Shown: positions 32,720 to 42,414 of the stretch, piece by piece
Layout of the letters: every line of letters starts with the position of its first letter
How positions within the stretch are numbered: position 1 is the stretch's first letter
Assembly: GCA_036267955.1 (NCBI GenBank)
Contig: DATAVB010000004.1
Span: forward strand, 15,005-79,004
DNA length: 64,000 bases
From: DATAVB01 sp036267955
Lineage (GTDB): Bacteria > Actinomycetota > Actinomycetes > Mycobacteriales > QHCD01
Reading direction: 5' to 3'
Position numbers and translations under genes: made by a program
The notes under the pieces: model-generated
Databases searched by the model: none
What the model was told of the DNA's origin: nothing
Seen by the model: the letters and a program-made list of their open reading frames with translations, nothing else

Positions 32720-33799
32720 TCAGTCGGTCGTGTGCGAGAAAAGGCCGGGTGAGCCGATACGTTTATCCGCGTTGCCGGCCTGACTTTTCACTCGTCCCAC
32801 GATCCGCCGGAAAAGGCTCAGATAGTCCTCGACCATGCGTTCCGCGCTGAAGCGCGTCACGGCCTCCTCCCGGCAACCAGCGCGATCCAGGCCGTCAAGG
32901 CGCGCCACTGCGGAGACCGCGGCAGCGACGTCGGAGACCAGGAACCCCGTATGCCCGTGTCTGATCAGCTCCGGCATCGAGCCCAACGGCGTGGCGATCA
33001 CCGGCGTACCCGCGGCCAGCGCCTCGACCACGGACAAACCAAACGGTTCGGCGAAACTGATGAGATGCAACAGCGCACGGGCCCCGCCGAGCAAATCGTC
33101 CCGTTCCACCGGGCCCACCGGACCCACGAACGAAACCTGAACGTCATCGACGTGCGGTTTCACCTCGGTCCGGAAATACTCGTCGTCCTGGATGATTCCG
33201 GCGATGATCAACGGCATGCCGGCCTGCCTGGCGACCTCGATCGCGAGGTGCGTTCCCTTGTCCGGATGGATTCGGCCGAGAAACAACAGGTATTTCCCGG
33301 CCTCCGGCCGAAACGTGAACTGCTCCGTATCGATGCCGTGGTGGATTGTCGCTGAATAATGCAGGTCGGGATGACGATCCGCGTCGCTGATGGCCACGTA
33401 GCGCGCTATGTCGTCGTATGCGCGATAGACCGGCAGAATCCGCGGCGAGGAGAATCCGTGGATCGTGGTGACCACCGGAGTGGAAACGAGACGGCTGTAA
33501 CTCAGCGGCAGGAAATCGAAATGATTGGCCAACAGGTCGAATTCGGTTGCGCGTTCGAAGGCAGCAGAGATGTGCAGGGCCTCGCACACCTTGGCGTCGA
33601 CCTCGACGTCCTCCTCGTAGCCGACCGGAACGGTGCCGTGCAACGCCGCCGACGTCACCGAATCTGCCGTCGCAAACAGGGTAACGTCGTGCCCGGCCGC
33701 GACGAAACCCTCGGTCAGCGTGGAGGCAATCTGCTCCCACGGGCCATAGTTCGTCGGCGGCACGCGGTGCGCAATCGACGCGATGACGCCAATTCTCAT
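32720..33799 (-). CDS. Family 4 glycosyltransferase
   Basis: The 359-residue protein has a GT4 GT-B fold: MRIGVIASIAHRVPPTNYGPWE with the Gly-rich N-terminal loop, TIHHGIDTEQF, YLLFLGRIHPDKGTHLAIEVA, and the donor-binding motif EPFGLSVVEALAAGTPVIA. It transfers a sugar from a nucleotide donor in the cytoplasm. ATG 33799 was chosen because the GT-B first strand starts there; the upstream open frame lacks homologous sequence. It is divergent from a second GT4 gene across 332 bases. Confidence 0.9.
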   Translation of the reverse strand: MRIGVIASIAHRVPPTNYGPWEQIASTLTEGFVAAGHDVTLFATADSVTSAALHGTVPVGYEEDVEVDAKVCEALHISAAFERATEFDLLANHFDFLPLSYSRLVSTPVVTTIHGFSSPRILPVYRAYDDIARYVAISDADRHPDLHYSATIHHGIDTEQFTFRPEAGKYLLFLGRIHPDKGTHLAIEVARQAGMPLIIAGIIQDDEYFRTEVKPHVDDVQVSFVGPVGPVERDDLLGGARALLHLISFAEPFGLSVVEALAAGTPVIATPLGSMPELIRHGHTGFLVSDVAAAVSAVARLDGLDRAGCREEAVTRFSAERMVEDYLSLFRRIVGRVKSQAGNADKRIGSPGLFSHTTD

Positions 33800-34131
33800 G
33801 TAATCCTCGATGTGCGATGCGACAGCCGGGCGCGGAAAGCGAGGCCGGTCTCTCGTTTCAGGAGCCAGCAAAACACGCCAGCCGTTTCAATGTACCCGTG
33901 TTTCGGCGGACAAGTGACGGGTCTGACGTGGCCCGATAGGTGCTACTGTCAGGCCATAGGTTCTCCGGCGAGTTGTGACCCTTCACGCTTCCGGTTGTCG
34001 TTTTCCGGTCCGCCTTCGTCGACATTTCTGAAACGCGGATCCCTCAGGCGCCAGGTGCGCGTAGTGACGGCGGCCGGTCGGCCGCCGCCCGCGGCGGTAC
34101 GCAACGCTGCATTTGAGCAGAAAGGCGCGCA
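33800..34131. other. Divergent intergenic region between two GT4 genes
   Basis: These 332 bases should hold both promoters. The only clear structure is GGCGGCC/GGCCGCC with a four-base loop at 34069-34086. I see no gene or RNA, and no LacI-type site like those elsewhere in the window. Confidence 0.4.
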
Positions 34132-35259
34132 GTGTCTGTGTCGTACGGAGTTCTGAGCACCTACCCGCCCACACAATGCGGCCTGGCAACGTTCAGCCGT
34201 GCCCTCGTGGATGCTCTCGGCTCACCGCAGGACTCCGTCGGCGTGGTCAGCATCGTCGACGAACGCGAAACGTCGGAACACGCCGAGGTGTCGCATCAGT
34301 GGGTCCGCGGCGATTCCCAGGGTCCGGGTGCCGCCGCGGCGGCGTTGAACAAATACGACGTGGCGATCATTCAGCACGAGTACGGCATTTTCAGCGGTCA
34401 CGACGGCGCCGACGTGCTGCATGTGGCGCGGGCGCTGCGGGTGCCCAGCATCGTCGTCCTGCACACCGTGCTGGTCACGCCGACCGCCCGCCAGCGCGCG
34501 ATTCTGGAGGAGCTCGTCCGGCAGTGTTCGACCGTCGTGACGATGACGGAGACCGCGCGGCAGCGGCTGATCGACTACTACGCCGTCGATCCGGCCCTGA
34601 TCCGGGTGATCCCGCACGGCGCGGCGGACAACCGCGGCTACCGGCAGGATCGCCCCGCCGCCACCGCCCCGGTCATTCTCACCTGGGGCCTGCTCGGCGA
34701 GGGCAAGGGCATCGAGTGGGCGATCGAGGCGATGACGCAGCTGCGCGACCTGCGCCCGACCTACCGCGTGGTCGGGCAGACCCACCCTCGCATCCTGGAA
34801 CGGCACGGCGAACGTTATCGGAACAGCCTGGTCAGCCGGGCGCGGCAGCTGGACGTCGAGCATGCCGTCCATTTCGACGCCCGCTATCTGGAAACCACTG
34901 AACTGCACGGGATCGTGCGTCAGGCCGACGTCGTGCTGCTCCCCTACGACTCCCGCGAACAGGTCACCTCCGGCGTACTCATCGAAGCGGTGACCGCCGG
35001 GAAACCCATTGTCTCCACGGGCTTTCCGCATGCGCGGGAACTGCTCTCCAGCGGTGCCGGCCTGGTGGTCGAACGGCAGCATCCGGCCGGGATCGCCGCG
35101 GCCCTGCGCCGGGTCCTCACCGAGCCCGGACTTGCCGCCCGGATGGCGGCCGAGGCCAACCGCATCGCCCCGCAGCTGCTCTGGCCGGCGGTCGCCCGGC
35201 AGTACCGCGCCGTCGCCGCACAGGCATTGCGCGCCGACCCGGTCCTGGCCAGCGCATGA
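34132..35259 (+). CDS. Family 4 glycosyltransferase
   Basis: The 375-residue protein has GT-B features: GVLSTYPPTQCGLATFSRALVDAL, VAIIQHEYGIFSGHDG, VIPHGAAD, LTWGLLGEGKGIEWAIEAM and VTSGVLIEAVTAGKPIVSTGFPHARELL in the donor site. The QHEYGIFGG-like stretch is typical of a group of actinobacterial GT4 enzymes found beside GH-like toroid proteins. The GTG start follows AGAAAGGCG. Its stop overlaps the next gene by four bases, so the two are co-translated. Confidence 0.88.
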   Translation: MSVSYGVLSTYPPTQCGLATFSRALVDALGSPQDSVGVVSIVDERETSEHAEVSHQWVRGDSQGPGAAAAALNKYDVAIIQHEYGIFSGHDGADVLHVARALRVPSIVVLHTVLVTPTARQRAILEELVRQCSTVVTMTETARQRLIDYYAVDPALIRVIPHGAADNRGYRQDRPAATAPVILTWGLLGEGKGIEWAIEAMTQLRDLRPTYRVVGQTHPRILERHGERYRNSLVSRARQLDVEHAVHFDARYLETTELHGIVRQADVVLLPYDSREQVTSGVLIEAVTAGKPIVSTGFPHARELLSSGAGLVVERQHPAGIAAALRRVLTEPGLAARMAAEANRIAPQLLWPAVARQYRAVAAQALRADPVLASA

Positions 35260-36344
35260 GCGCCGACACAGCAACTGACACAGCGACCGCCCAGCACGAG
35301 CCGCGGATGCGGCTCCCAATCGTCTCCTTCGAGCATCTCTTCCGGCTCAGCGACGGCACCGGGCTCTTCGAGCACGCCGAGCTGACCACGCCGCGCGTCG
35401 AGCACGGCTACTGCCTCGACGACGTCGCCCGTGGACTCCTGGTCGCGGCCCGCGAGCCGGTGCCGTCCGAACGGTTGCATCGACTCGCCCGGACCTACCT
35501 GCGCTTCGTGATTGACGGCCAGACCGACGACGGGCTGTTCCACAACCGGCGCGGCGCCGATGGCGTCTGGGCCGACGACGCGGGCCTCGAGGACTGCTGG
35601 GGTCGGGCTCTGTGGGCACTGGGCACCGCGGCCACCCAAACGCAGCAGCCCGCGCTGGCCGAGCAGGCGTTGACGCATTTCGGCATCAGCAGCTGCAGAC
35701 GATCACCCTCCCTGCGGGCGACCGCCTTCGCCGCGCTCGGCGCCGCCGAGGTGTTGACGGTGCGACCCGACCACCGCCGTGCCCAGGCGTTGCTCAGCAA
35801 CGCGGTAAAGCTGATCGGACAGTTCCAGGCGGAGAGCCCCTGGAGTTGGCCGGAACCGCGCCTGCGGTACGCCAACGCGGTGTTGCCGGAGACGCTGCTG
35901 GCCGCCGGTGCGGCCCTGGGTGATCCGGCCACGGTGGCGGCCGGACTTGCCATGCTGGACTGGCTGCTCGATATCGAAACCGCCGACAGTCACCTTTCCG
36001 TGACTCCGGCGCACGGCTGGAAAGTCGGCGAGCCGCGCCCAGGTTTCGATCAGCAGCCCATCGAGGTCGCCGCGATCGCGGACGCCTGCGCCCGCGCGTT
36101 CACCCTCACCGGGGATCCGAAGTGGAGCGACGGCGTGCTGCGGTCCGCGGCCTGGTTCCTCGGCGACAACGACGTACACACTGCCTTGTTCGACCCGGCC
36201 AGCGGCGGCGGATGTGACGGGCTGGAACGGTTCGGCCGCAACGAGAACCAGGGAGCGGAATCCACCCTGGCGGCAATCTCGACATTCCAGCAGGCCCACC
36301 GCATCGCGGTGCTCGACCGACGAGGCCGGTTATCCGGGACATAA
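35256..36344 (+). CDS. Alpha/alpha-toroid protein of unknown function, coupled to GT4
   Basis: The 362-residue protein is helical and carries glycosidase-like segments: EHGYCLDDVARGLLVA, DGLFHNRR, DCWGRALWALG, SWPEPRLRYANAVLPE and ESTLAAISTF. These fit an (alpha/alpha)6 barrel as in many glycan-processing enzymes, and acidic residues in YCLDD and EDCWG could be catalytic. Such proteins are often mislabelled glycosyltransferases because of their GT4 neighbour. ATG overlaps the GT4 stop (ATGA). No signal peptide is seen, so it acts in the cytoplasm. Confidence 0.75.
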   Translation: MSADTATDTATAQHEPRMRLPIVSFEHLFRLSDGTGLFEHAELTTPRVEHGYCLDDVARGLLVAAREPVPSERLHRLARTYLRFVIDGQTDDGLFHNRRGADGVWADDAGLEDCWGRALWALGTAATQTQQPALAEQALTHFGISSCRRSPSLRATAFAALGAAEVLTVRPDHRRAQALLSNAVKLIGQFQAESPWSWPEPRLRYANAVLPETLLAAGAALGDPATVAAGLAMLDWLLDIETADSHLSVTPAHGWKVGEPRPGFDQQPIEVAAIADACARAFTLTGDPKWSDGVLRSAAWFLGDNDVHTALFDPASGGGCDGLERFGRNENQGAESTLAAISTFQQAHRIAVLDRRGRLSGT

Positions 36345-36516
36345 GGCGAAGATGTGCATTCCGGAGACCCGACCGGAAACGATGACGGCCGTCCTCGGCG
36401 CCCAGGACCGCATTTCTTTATCGCCTGCCGCCGCACCATCCGACTTCACGACAATGCGCTGAGCAGGGCCCACAACACAGCGAAAACGGCGCTGTCACGG
36501 CGTATCATCGCGAATT

Positions 36517-37566
36517 GTGACCGACAATGGGCACCGGCGAGCCGGCACTCTGGCCCGATCGACGGCCGATCGGGCGTTGACCCTCGCCGATGTGGCCGCC
36601 CTCGCCGGAGTGTCACAGATGACGGTGTCGCGGGTCATCAACGGCGGCCGCGATGTCAGTGCGACCACCAGAGTGGCGGTCGAGCGTGCCATTGAGCAGA
36701 CCGGTTACGTCGCCCATCACGCCGCGCGCAGCCTGGTCACCAGGCGCACGAATTCAGTGGCCTTTGTGGTGTCCGAATCGCAGGACCGGTTCTTTCACGA
36801 CCCCGTTTTCGGCGCCATGGCGCTCGGGGCGAACGAACGGCTAGCGGTCGAGGACATGCAACTGGTATGCATTGCCTGCGCGACCGATTCCGATCGACGA
36901 AGGGTATCCCAGTACGTTCGCGCCGGCCACGTCGATGGTGCGCTCCTTGCTTCCTGGCGGCGCGATGATCCGCTCCTGCGCGAGCTGGCCGGGCCGCGGG
37001 TGGCCGCCGTCATGGCCGGCCGGCCCCCACGCTCGATTTCCATACCATTCGTCGACGTCGACAATCGCGGCGCCGCGCGCGCTGTCGTCCGGCATCTCGC
37101 AATGGTCGGATGCACGAAGATCGCCACCATCACCGGGCCATTGGAGATGAGCTCCGGGCGGGACCGGCTGGCCGGATTCAAGGATGCGGTGGGCCGGGCG
37201 ACATTTGATCCCCGGCTGGTCGTTCAGGGCGACTACGGGCACGCCTCCGGAATGCGGGCAATGGCCGAACTGCTGGACCACGCACCCGATATCGATGGAG
37301 TGTTCGCGGCCAGTGACGCGATGGCGGCGGGTGCGCTGGCGGCGCTGCAACAGGCCGGTCGCCGGGTGCCGGTCGACGTGCGGGTCGCCGGTTTCGACGA
37401 CTCACCGATCGCGACCGAGGTCCAGCCCGCCCTGACCACCGTCCACCAGCCGCTGCAGGAAATGGGGGGTCGAATGGCCGAGTTGTTGGTCGACCGGCTC
37501 TGTGGCCGGGACGCGCCGGCCTCGGTGATCCTCCCAACCCGGGTGGTGCACCGCGATTCCGCGTAG
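36517..37566 (+). CDS. LacI-family transcriptional regulator
   Basis: The 349-residue protein has the LacI helix-turn-helix (ALTLADVAALAGVSQMTVSRVINGG), the hinge HHAARSLVTRRTN and a full sensor domain ending VHRDSA. It starts at GTG, 172 bases after the toroid gene. It is convergent with the ABC importer operon at 37597-40735. Its likely target is the site at 40874. An inverted repeat ACAGCG/CGCTGT at 36477-36495 just upstream of its own start may serve autoregulation. Confidence 0.9.
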   Translation: MTDNGHRRAGTLARSTADRALTLADVAALAGVSQMTVSRVINGGRDVSATTRVAVERAIEQTGYVAHHAARSLVTRRTNSVAFVVSESQDRFFHDPVFGAMALGANERLAVEDMQLVCIACATDSDRRRVSQYVRAGHVDGALLASWRRDDPLLRELAGPRVAAVMAGRPPRSISIPFVDVDNRGAARAVVRHLAMVGCTKIATITGPLEMSSGRDRLAGFKDAVGRATFDPRLVVQGDYGHASGMRAMAELLDHAPDIDGVFAASDAMAAGALAALQQAGRRVPVDVRVAGFDDSPIATEVQPALTTVHQPLQEMGGRMAELLVDRLCGRDAPASVILPTRVVHRDSA

Positions 37567-37596
37567 TGCCCGCCCGCTCAGACGAATTCCCGTGAG

Positions 37597-38427
37597 TCAC
37601 TTCAGGCCGGACGTGACGAATCCGCCGATGAAGGCCCGCTGTGCCACGACGAAGAGCAGCAGAATAGGCAGGATATAAAGAATCGCGCCCGCCGCGAGAG
37701 CGTTGTTCAGCGGCGTTCCGGCGGCCGTCTGGTACCCGTTGCTCAGCCCTACGGCCAGCGTCGTCTGATCCTGACTCAGGAAGAGCGACGGCGCGATGAA
37801 ATCGCCCCACGCAGCGGTGAAGGACAGGATGAAACCGGTGACCGTCACTGCCTTCGCCAGCGGCAGGAAGATCGTGGCGAAGATCCGGAAATACCCGCAG
37901 CCGTCGATGATGGCCGCATCCTCCAGATCCATCGGCATGCTGGTGAAGGTCTGTCGGAACAGGAAGATCAGAAATGCCGACCCGGCCAGGCCCCACAGCA
38001 CCCAGGGCCAGTACGTATAAATGAGGTGGATACGCGCGAAGATGAGGTAGGTCGGGATCAGCGTGACGATCTGCGGCAGCATCAGGGTCGCCACAACGAT
38101 CAGAAACAGCGGCCGCTTGCCGCGGGCCCGCAACCTGGCGAAACCGAAGCCGACCATCGCCGAGCTGAGCGTCGTGAGCGTGGCCTGAACGGTGGCCAGC
38201 AGCACCGAGGTCAGCGCATACCGGCCGAACGGGATCAGAGTCAGCGCATCGTGGAAATTGGCCCAACTCAGCGAATGCGGGAGCCACGCGCTGCTGGCCA
38301 GCTCGCCGGCGTTCTTGAACGCGATGGACAGCAACCACAGCAACGGAATCAGGAAGAGCACCGCCACGACGACGAGCAGCACGTAGGTGGCCACCTGCCG
38401 GGGCACCGTTCTGGTCTGCACACTCAT
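37597..38427 (-). CDS. Carbohydrate ABC transporter permease (MalG/UgpE type)
   Basis: The 276-residue protein has about six membrane helices and the EAA loop MDLEDAAIIDGCGYFRIFATIFLPL. ATG 38427 lies five bases after the stop of its partner permease. With 38433-39419 it forms the membrane channel of the second CUT1 importer in the window. No ATPase gene is nearby. Confidence 0.92.
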   Translation of the reverse strand: MSVQTRTVPRQVATYVLLVVVAVLFLIPLLWLLSIAFKNAGELASSAWLPHSLSWANFHDALTLIPFGRYALTSVLLATVQATLTTLSSAMVGFGFARLRARGKRPLFLIVVATLMLPQIVTLIPTYLIFARIHLIYTYWPWVLWGLAGSAFLIFLFRQTFTSMPMDLEDAAIIDGCGYFRIFATIFLPLAKAVTVTGFILSFTAAWGDFIAPSLFLSQDQTTLAVGLSNGYQTAAGTPLNNALAAGAILYILPILLLFVVAQRAFIGGFVTSGLK

Positions 38428-38432
38428 GCTGG

Positions 38433-39419
38433 CTACCGTCCCCTCGCGGACTCGTCCGGCCCGCTCTCGTAGAACACCCTGCCGGCACTTAGTTTGAAGA
38501 TGATCAGCGTCAGGATCAGGATCAGCGCGAACAACACCCACAACAGGGCCGAGGCGTACCCGAACCGGCCGTACGCGAAGTACTGGGCGTACACGTGGAT
38601 CATGTAAAGGTAATTGCTCTGCGGCACCGAGGTCACGGTGGTCGATGCTGACTGCACCGACAACAACAGGGCGGGAATGAATGCCTGGACGGCGAAGATC
38701 ACCCCGGTGATGACCTCGAAGAGGATGATCGGCGACAGCAGCGGAAGGGTGATGCGGCGGAAGGACTGCCATCCGTTCGCCCCGTCGACCTTGGCGGCCT
38801 CCTGCAACTCCTGCGGAATGCCCTGCAGGCCGGACAAGGAAATAATCATCGTGCTGCCGACGCCCCACAGCGTCATGGCGATCATGACCCAGAAGACCGT
38901 CGGGTCGGCCAGCCAGTCGATCGAGGAGATGCCGAACCAGCCGAGGATATTGTTGAGCATGCCGAAGTCGGAGTTGAACAGCAGCTTGAAACACAGTGCC
39001 GACCCGACAATCGGGACCACGGCCGGCAGGTAGAGGAACGCGCGGAACGCCGCCCGGGCGCGGATCGGCCGGTTGACCAGGACGGCCAGGCCCAACCCCA
39101 GAATGATTCCCGCCGGCACGGTGATCACCGTGTAGAGGCCGGTCCGGGCCAGCGCGTGCAGTGCGTCGTTGTCATTGATGATGTCGGTGTAGTTGCGCAC
39201 CCCGACGTAGTGGTAGCGGCCGGTGAGACCGTCGTAGTTGGTCAGGCTCAGCCACAGCGCATATCCGAGTGGGAACAGTGTCAGCAGTACGAAACCCAGC
39301 AGCCACGGCGAAATGAAGCCGTAGAAGGTCCGGGCCCGATACCGCTTCCAACCGTTCGCCGCCTGGGCGGACCGCTGGCGTGAGGTGGCAAGCGTGCCAC
39401 TCGCGACCGAGGTGCTCAC
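38433..39419 (-). CDS. Carbohydrate ABC transporter permease (MalF/UgpA type)
   Basis: The 328-residue protein has a basic N-terminal tail, six helices (first at FISPWLLGFVLLTLFPLGYALWLSL) and an EAA loop QELQEAAKVDGANGWQSFRRITLPLL. The GTG start overlaps the stop of the binding-protein gene by four bases. It belongs to the CUT1 class of oligosaccharide importers. Confidence 0.92.
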   Translation of the reverse strand: MSTSVASGTLATSRQRSAQAANGWKRYRARTFYGFISPWLLGFVLLTLFPLGYALWLSLTNYDGLTGRYHYVGVRNYTDIINDNDALHALARTGLYTVITVPAGIILGLGLAVLVNRPIRARAAFRAFLYLPAVVPIVGSALCFKLLFNSDFGMLNNILGWFGISSIDWLADPTVFWVMIAMTLWGVGSTMIISLSGLQGIPQELQEAAKVDGANGWQSFRRITLPLLSPIILFEVITGVIFAVQAFIPALLLSVQSASTTVTSVPQSNYLYMIHVYAQYFAYGRFGYASALLWVLFALILILTLIIFKLSAGRVFYESGPDESARGR

Positions 39420-40735
39420 GTGATCAGCTCCTTTCCCTGCTGCAGGAGCGGATTCAGCGTGCCGTTGACCGCGTCGGCGAGCTTCCCCGCGGGTAGACCG
39501 TTGTCCAGGCCCTTGACCAGCTCCTGGCTCAGCGACGCGTCGATCGCGCTGATCGAGACGTACGGTGAGAACTTGAGCACCGAGTAGTGGGCGAATTCCT
39601 TGTTCTGCACCTCCAGCGCCTGCCGCTGGTACGGCTTCGCCTTCGGCAGTTTGGCGTTCATCGAGGTGACGCCCGGCAGGCCCCAGCCGGACTCGGCCCG
39701 GCGGACCGCCGGCGGGCCGCCGAAGTAATGCTCGAAGAAAGCCCAGGCCTCGTCCTTGTGCTTGGACTTTTTAGGGATCCAGTGTCCGGTCGCGGAGAAG
39801 CACGGACTCACCCGGGTCGAGCCGAACTGCGGCGCCGGAATGAACCGCATCCGGTCCTGGATTTTCGGGTCGGTGGCGATTTCGCCGGAGAACCAGTAAC
39901 CGTAGCCGAGCATCGCCAACTGGTTGCCGTCGAACGCCGGCCAGGCGCCGGCCGGGAACGGCCTGCTCACGGTCGGGCCGACTTTCGCGGTGGCGTACTT
40001 CAGATACCACTTGAGGGCCGAGAGCGGCTCCGGCGCGGAGAAATCGACCTTGCTGAAATCGTCATTGAAGATCGAGCCGCCGGCTGAGGCCACCATGTTC
40101 AGGAAGCCGGCGGTCAGGCTCACATCGTAGGGCGGATACACGCCGTAGACCGAATACTTGGCGCCGCTGCGTTTGGTGAGCCGATTTCCCATGTCCAGCA
40201 TCTCGTCGTAGCTGATCGGCTCGGACGTCGACGGCGGGTCAACACCGCCGTTGTGGAAGACCTCGCTGTTGCACCAGATCATCGCGTCCTGCGAATAGTC
40301 TTTCGCCAGGCCGTAGCGCGGCCCCTTGCCCTGTTCCTTGCCGTCGTAGCGCCAGGTGTCGTCCACCTGGGCGAGTTTGTCCGGCGCCAGCACGGTGCTC
40401 TTGGCGAAATAGGGATCCAGATTCAGCGCAAGATCGCGGGCCACCAGATAAGGGGTGTTGGGCACTCCCTGGTCGCGCACCACATCCGGCGGATTGCCCG
40501 CCGCGAACATGGCAGTGAGCAGCGTCGTGGAGACCGTCACCATCTTGATCTTGACGTCCGGATGTTTCGTCTCGAATTCCGCGATGTCCTGATCGGTTAT
40601 CTCGCTGGGATTGTTGCCCATGATCGTCAGCGTGGTCCTGCCACTGGACGAGCCACATGCCGATCCCAACGCCGCCACACCGGCCGCGCCGGCGGCTGCG
40701 GAAAGGAATCTCCGTCTATTCAGCTGAGCAACCAT
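39416..40735 (-). CDS. Extracellular sugar-binding lipoprotein of ABC importer
   Basis: The 439-residue protein begins MVAQLNRRRFLSAAAG and has the lipobox GSAC near residue 27, so it is a lipid-anchored substrate-binding protein. NNPSEITDQDIAEFETKHPDVKIKMV and GNPPDVVRDQGVPNTPYLVAR match family 1 binding proteins. ATG 40735 was preferred to an in-frame GTG at 40756 because GAGGGAG precedes it. It is the first gene of its operon, below a LacI-type operator. Substrate is unknown, but nearby GT4 and toroid genes point to glycans. Confidence 0.9.
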   Translation of the reverse strand: MVAQLNRRRFLSAAAGAAGVAALGSACGSSSGRTTLTIMGNNPSEITDQDIAEFETKHPDVKIKMVTVSTTLLTAMFAAGNPPDVVRDQGVPNTPYLVARDLALNLDPYFAKSTVLAPDKLAQVDDTWRYDGKEQGKGPRYGLAKDYSQDAMIWCNSEVFHNGGVDPPSTSEPISYDEMLDMGNRLTKRSGAKYSVYGVYPPYDVSLTAGFLNMVASAGGSIFNDDFSKVDFSAPEPLSALKWYLKYATAKVGPTVSRPFPAGAWPAFDGNQLAMLGYGYWFSGEIATDPKIQDRMRFIPAPQFGSTRVSPCFSATGHWIPKKSKHKDEAWAFFEHYFGGPPAVRRAESGWGLPGVTSMNAKLPKAKPYQRQALEVQNKEFAHYSVLKFSPYVSISAIDASLSQELVKGLDNGLPAGKLADAVNGTLNPLLQQGKELIT

Positions 40736-40873
40736 GCACGCTCCCTCGACGACCACGATCGCGGTTTACCCAAGAATTCCACTCCGGCACCGGCCTGATC
40801 AGGACAATGTCTGAGCCGTCAGATGGCATCATTGCCACGCTCTCGACACCTGCGTTAGGCTTCCTGCCACATC

Positions 40874-40887
40874 TGGTAGCGCTAACA
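40874..40887. promoter_or_regulatory. LacI-family operator upstream of second sugar ABC operon
   Basis: TGGTAGCGCTAACA is a palindrome of TGTTAGCGCTA type with one mismatched pair and the central GCGC common to LacI-family operators. It lies 139 bases upstream of the binding-protein start and 60 bases beyond the end of the YchJ-like gene. The regulator at 36517 is the obvious candidate to bind it. Confidence 0.6.
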
Positions 40888-40946
40888 GAATCAGGTGATG
40901 CGAACGCATTGTCAAGGGCGGCGCAGGGACATTCGAACCACCGCCG

Positions 40947-41357
40947 TCAGCGATCGGCGACTGGCTCCAGATAGCGCCAGTCGCCGTGCTCCCGAACGAA
41001 AAGGCTGTTCTCCCATTGGGAGTCTGACCGTCCCGCGGCCGTGAAGTGGGCTCGGAACTCGACGGTCCCGGTTGCGTCGAACGGACCACCACCACTGTGG
41101 CCGAGGATGTGCAATCGCGACCACGTGACCCGGGCGTCGAGATCGAGCCGGTGCGGACGGGTGCTCGAGTGCCAGGTGCGTACGAGATATGCCGCGTCTC
41201 CGACAGCGAAAGCCGTGTACCGCGAGCGCATCAGCTGCTCGGCGCTGGGCGCCGCCGCCTCGCCGCGATGGAACCGCCCGCAGCACTGCCCGTACGGATC
41301 GCCCAGCCCGCACGGGCAGAGTGATCCGTCATCCAGCGGTGTCGCGCGTCGACTCAT
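40947..41357 (-). CDS. YchJ-like protein with SEC-C zinc motif
   Basis: The 136-residue protein has an N-terminal SEC-C-like motif CPCGLGDPYGQCCGRFHRGE and the YchJ block AEQLMRSRYTAFAVGDAAYLVRTWHSSTRP. A second conserved part (FRAHFTAAGRSDSQWENSLFVREHGDWRYLEP) follows. The Cys cluster binds zinc in the related SecA tail. The role of stand-alone YchJ proteins is not established. ATG 41357 was chosen so that the motif is N-terminal; the frame upstream is not conserved. Confidence 0.88.
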   Translation of the reverse strand: MSRRATPLDDGSLCPCGLGDPYGQCCGRFHRGEAAAPSAEQLMRSRYTAFAVGDAAYLVRTWHSSTRPHRLDLDARVTWSRLHILGHSGGGPFDATGTVEFRAHFTAAGRSDSQWENSLFVREHGDWRYLEPVADR

Positions 41358-41445
41358 GCTGCGATTGTGCCTGCCATTCAGCGGCGCCAGCCTGGCGGGC
41401 GTGTCTAACCTGGGTAGTGCCTCCGACCGCGAAGGGATACCCGGG

Positions 41446-42414
41446 ATGAGCGTGTACGAGTGGGTCGACACCGCGGCCGACCGGCTCGTGCTGCCCGGCT
41501 ACTCCCGGATCGGCTATCGACTGCGCCGGCACAACTGGCCAGCGGACCCGACGCCGGACGTTCTGACCGGTACGCACGCTCTGGTCACCGGAGCGAGTTC
41601 CGGGCTGGGCCAGGCGACGGTGAGCGCGCTCGCCCGGCTCGGGGCGAAAGTGCACCTGCTGGTCCGCAACCGGGATCGGGGCGAGCAGGCCATCGGCCGC
41701 ATCGTGGCTCACTCCGCGGTGCCCGGATCGCGGCTCACGCTGGAGCACTGCGACATCAGCGATCTGGCGGCGGTCGAGGAATTCGCCGCCGATTTCGCCC
41801 GCCGGTGCCCGCGGCTCGGCCTCCTGGTGCACAACGCCGGCGTGATGCCGCCGACCAGGACGGAATCCGCGCAGGGGCACGAGCTCGCATTGGCGACGCA
41901 CGTGCTCGGGCCGCACCTGCTCACCGAGCAGTTGAGCGGCGCACTGCGTGGTGCCGGTCATGCGCGGGTCGTCTGGGTCTCCTCCGGAGGCATGTACGGG
42001 CAGCGACTGGATGTCGAGGACCTGGAATACCGCCGCGAGCCGTACTCGCCGGCCACGGCGTACGCACGGACCAAGCGAATGCAGGTGGTGCTCTCCGCGC
42101 AGTGGGCGCATCGCCTGCTGGATCGGGGAATCGTGGTGCACGCGATGCATCCCGGCTGGGCGGACACACCCGGGGTCGCGACCTCCATGCCACGGTTCTA
42201 CCGACTCACCAAGCCGCTGCTGCGCACGCCGGAGCAGGGCGCCGACACCATCGTCTGGCTCTGCGCCGCCGCGTTGCCGCTGCAGAGCACCGGGCAGTTC
42301 TGGCACGACCGGCGCACGCGTCCGGTGCACTACCTCCGCCGTACACACGACACCGCGGCGGAACGGGATCAGCTGTGGCGCTCCTGCCATGACCTCGTGA
42401 CGAAATCCTGGTGA
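41446..42414 (+). CDS. Short-chain dehydrogenase (DHRS12-like)
   Basis: The 322-residue protein has an N-terminal helix of about 40 residues ahead of the Rossmann motif HALVTGASSGLGQATV. VHNAGVMPP, WVSSGGMYG and YARTKRMQVVLS carry the catalytic residues. The long form with GMYG and AMHPGWADTPGV matches the DHRS12 subgroup of unknown substrate. ATG 41446 was chosen because homologous sequence begins there. It is divergent from the YchJ-like gene. Confidence 0.85.
   Translation: MSVYEWVDTAADRLVLPGYSRIGYRLRRHNWPADPTPDVLTGTHALVTGASSGLGQATVSALARLGAKVHLLVRNRDRGEQAIGRIVAHSAVPGSRLTLEHCDISDLAAVEEFAADFARRCPRLGLLVHNAGVMPPTRTESAQGHELALATHVLGPHLLTEQLSGALRGAGHARVVWVSSGGMYGQRLDVEDLEYRREPYSPATAYARTKRMQVVLSAQWAHRLLDRGIVVHAMHPGWADTPGVATSMPRFYRLTKPLLRTPEQGADTIVWLCAAALPLQSTGQFWHDRRTRPVHYLRRTHDTAAERDQLWRSCHDLVTKSW

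Noticed and set aside
36477..36495. ACAGCG/CGCTGT repeat as the primary LacI site
   Set aside because: Arms of six bases separated by seven do not fit the compact LacI operator form as well as the site at 40874. It is kept only as a possible autoregulatory site.
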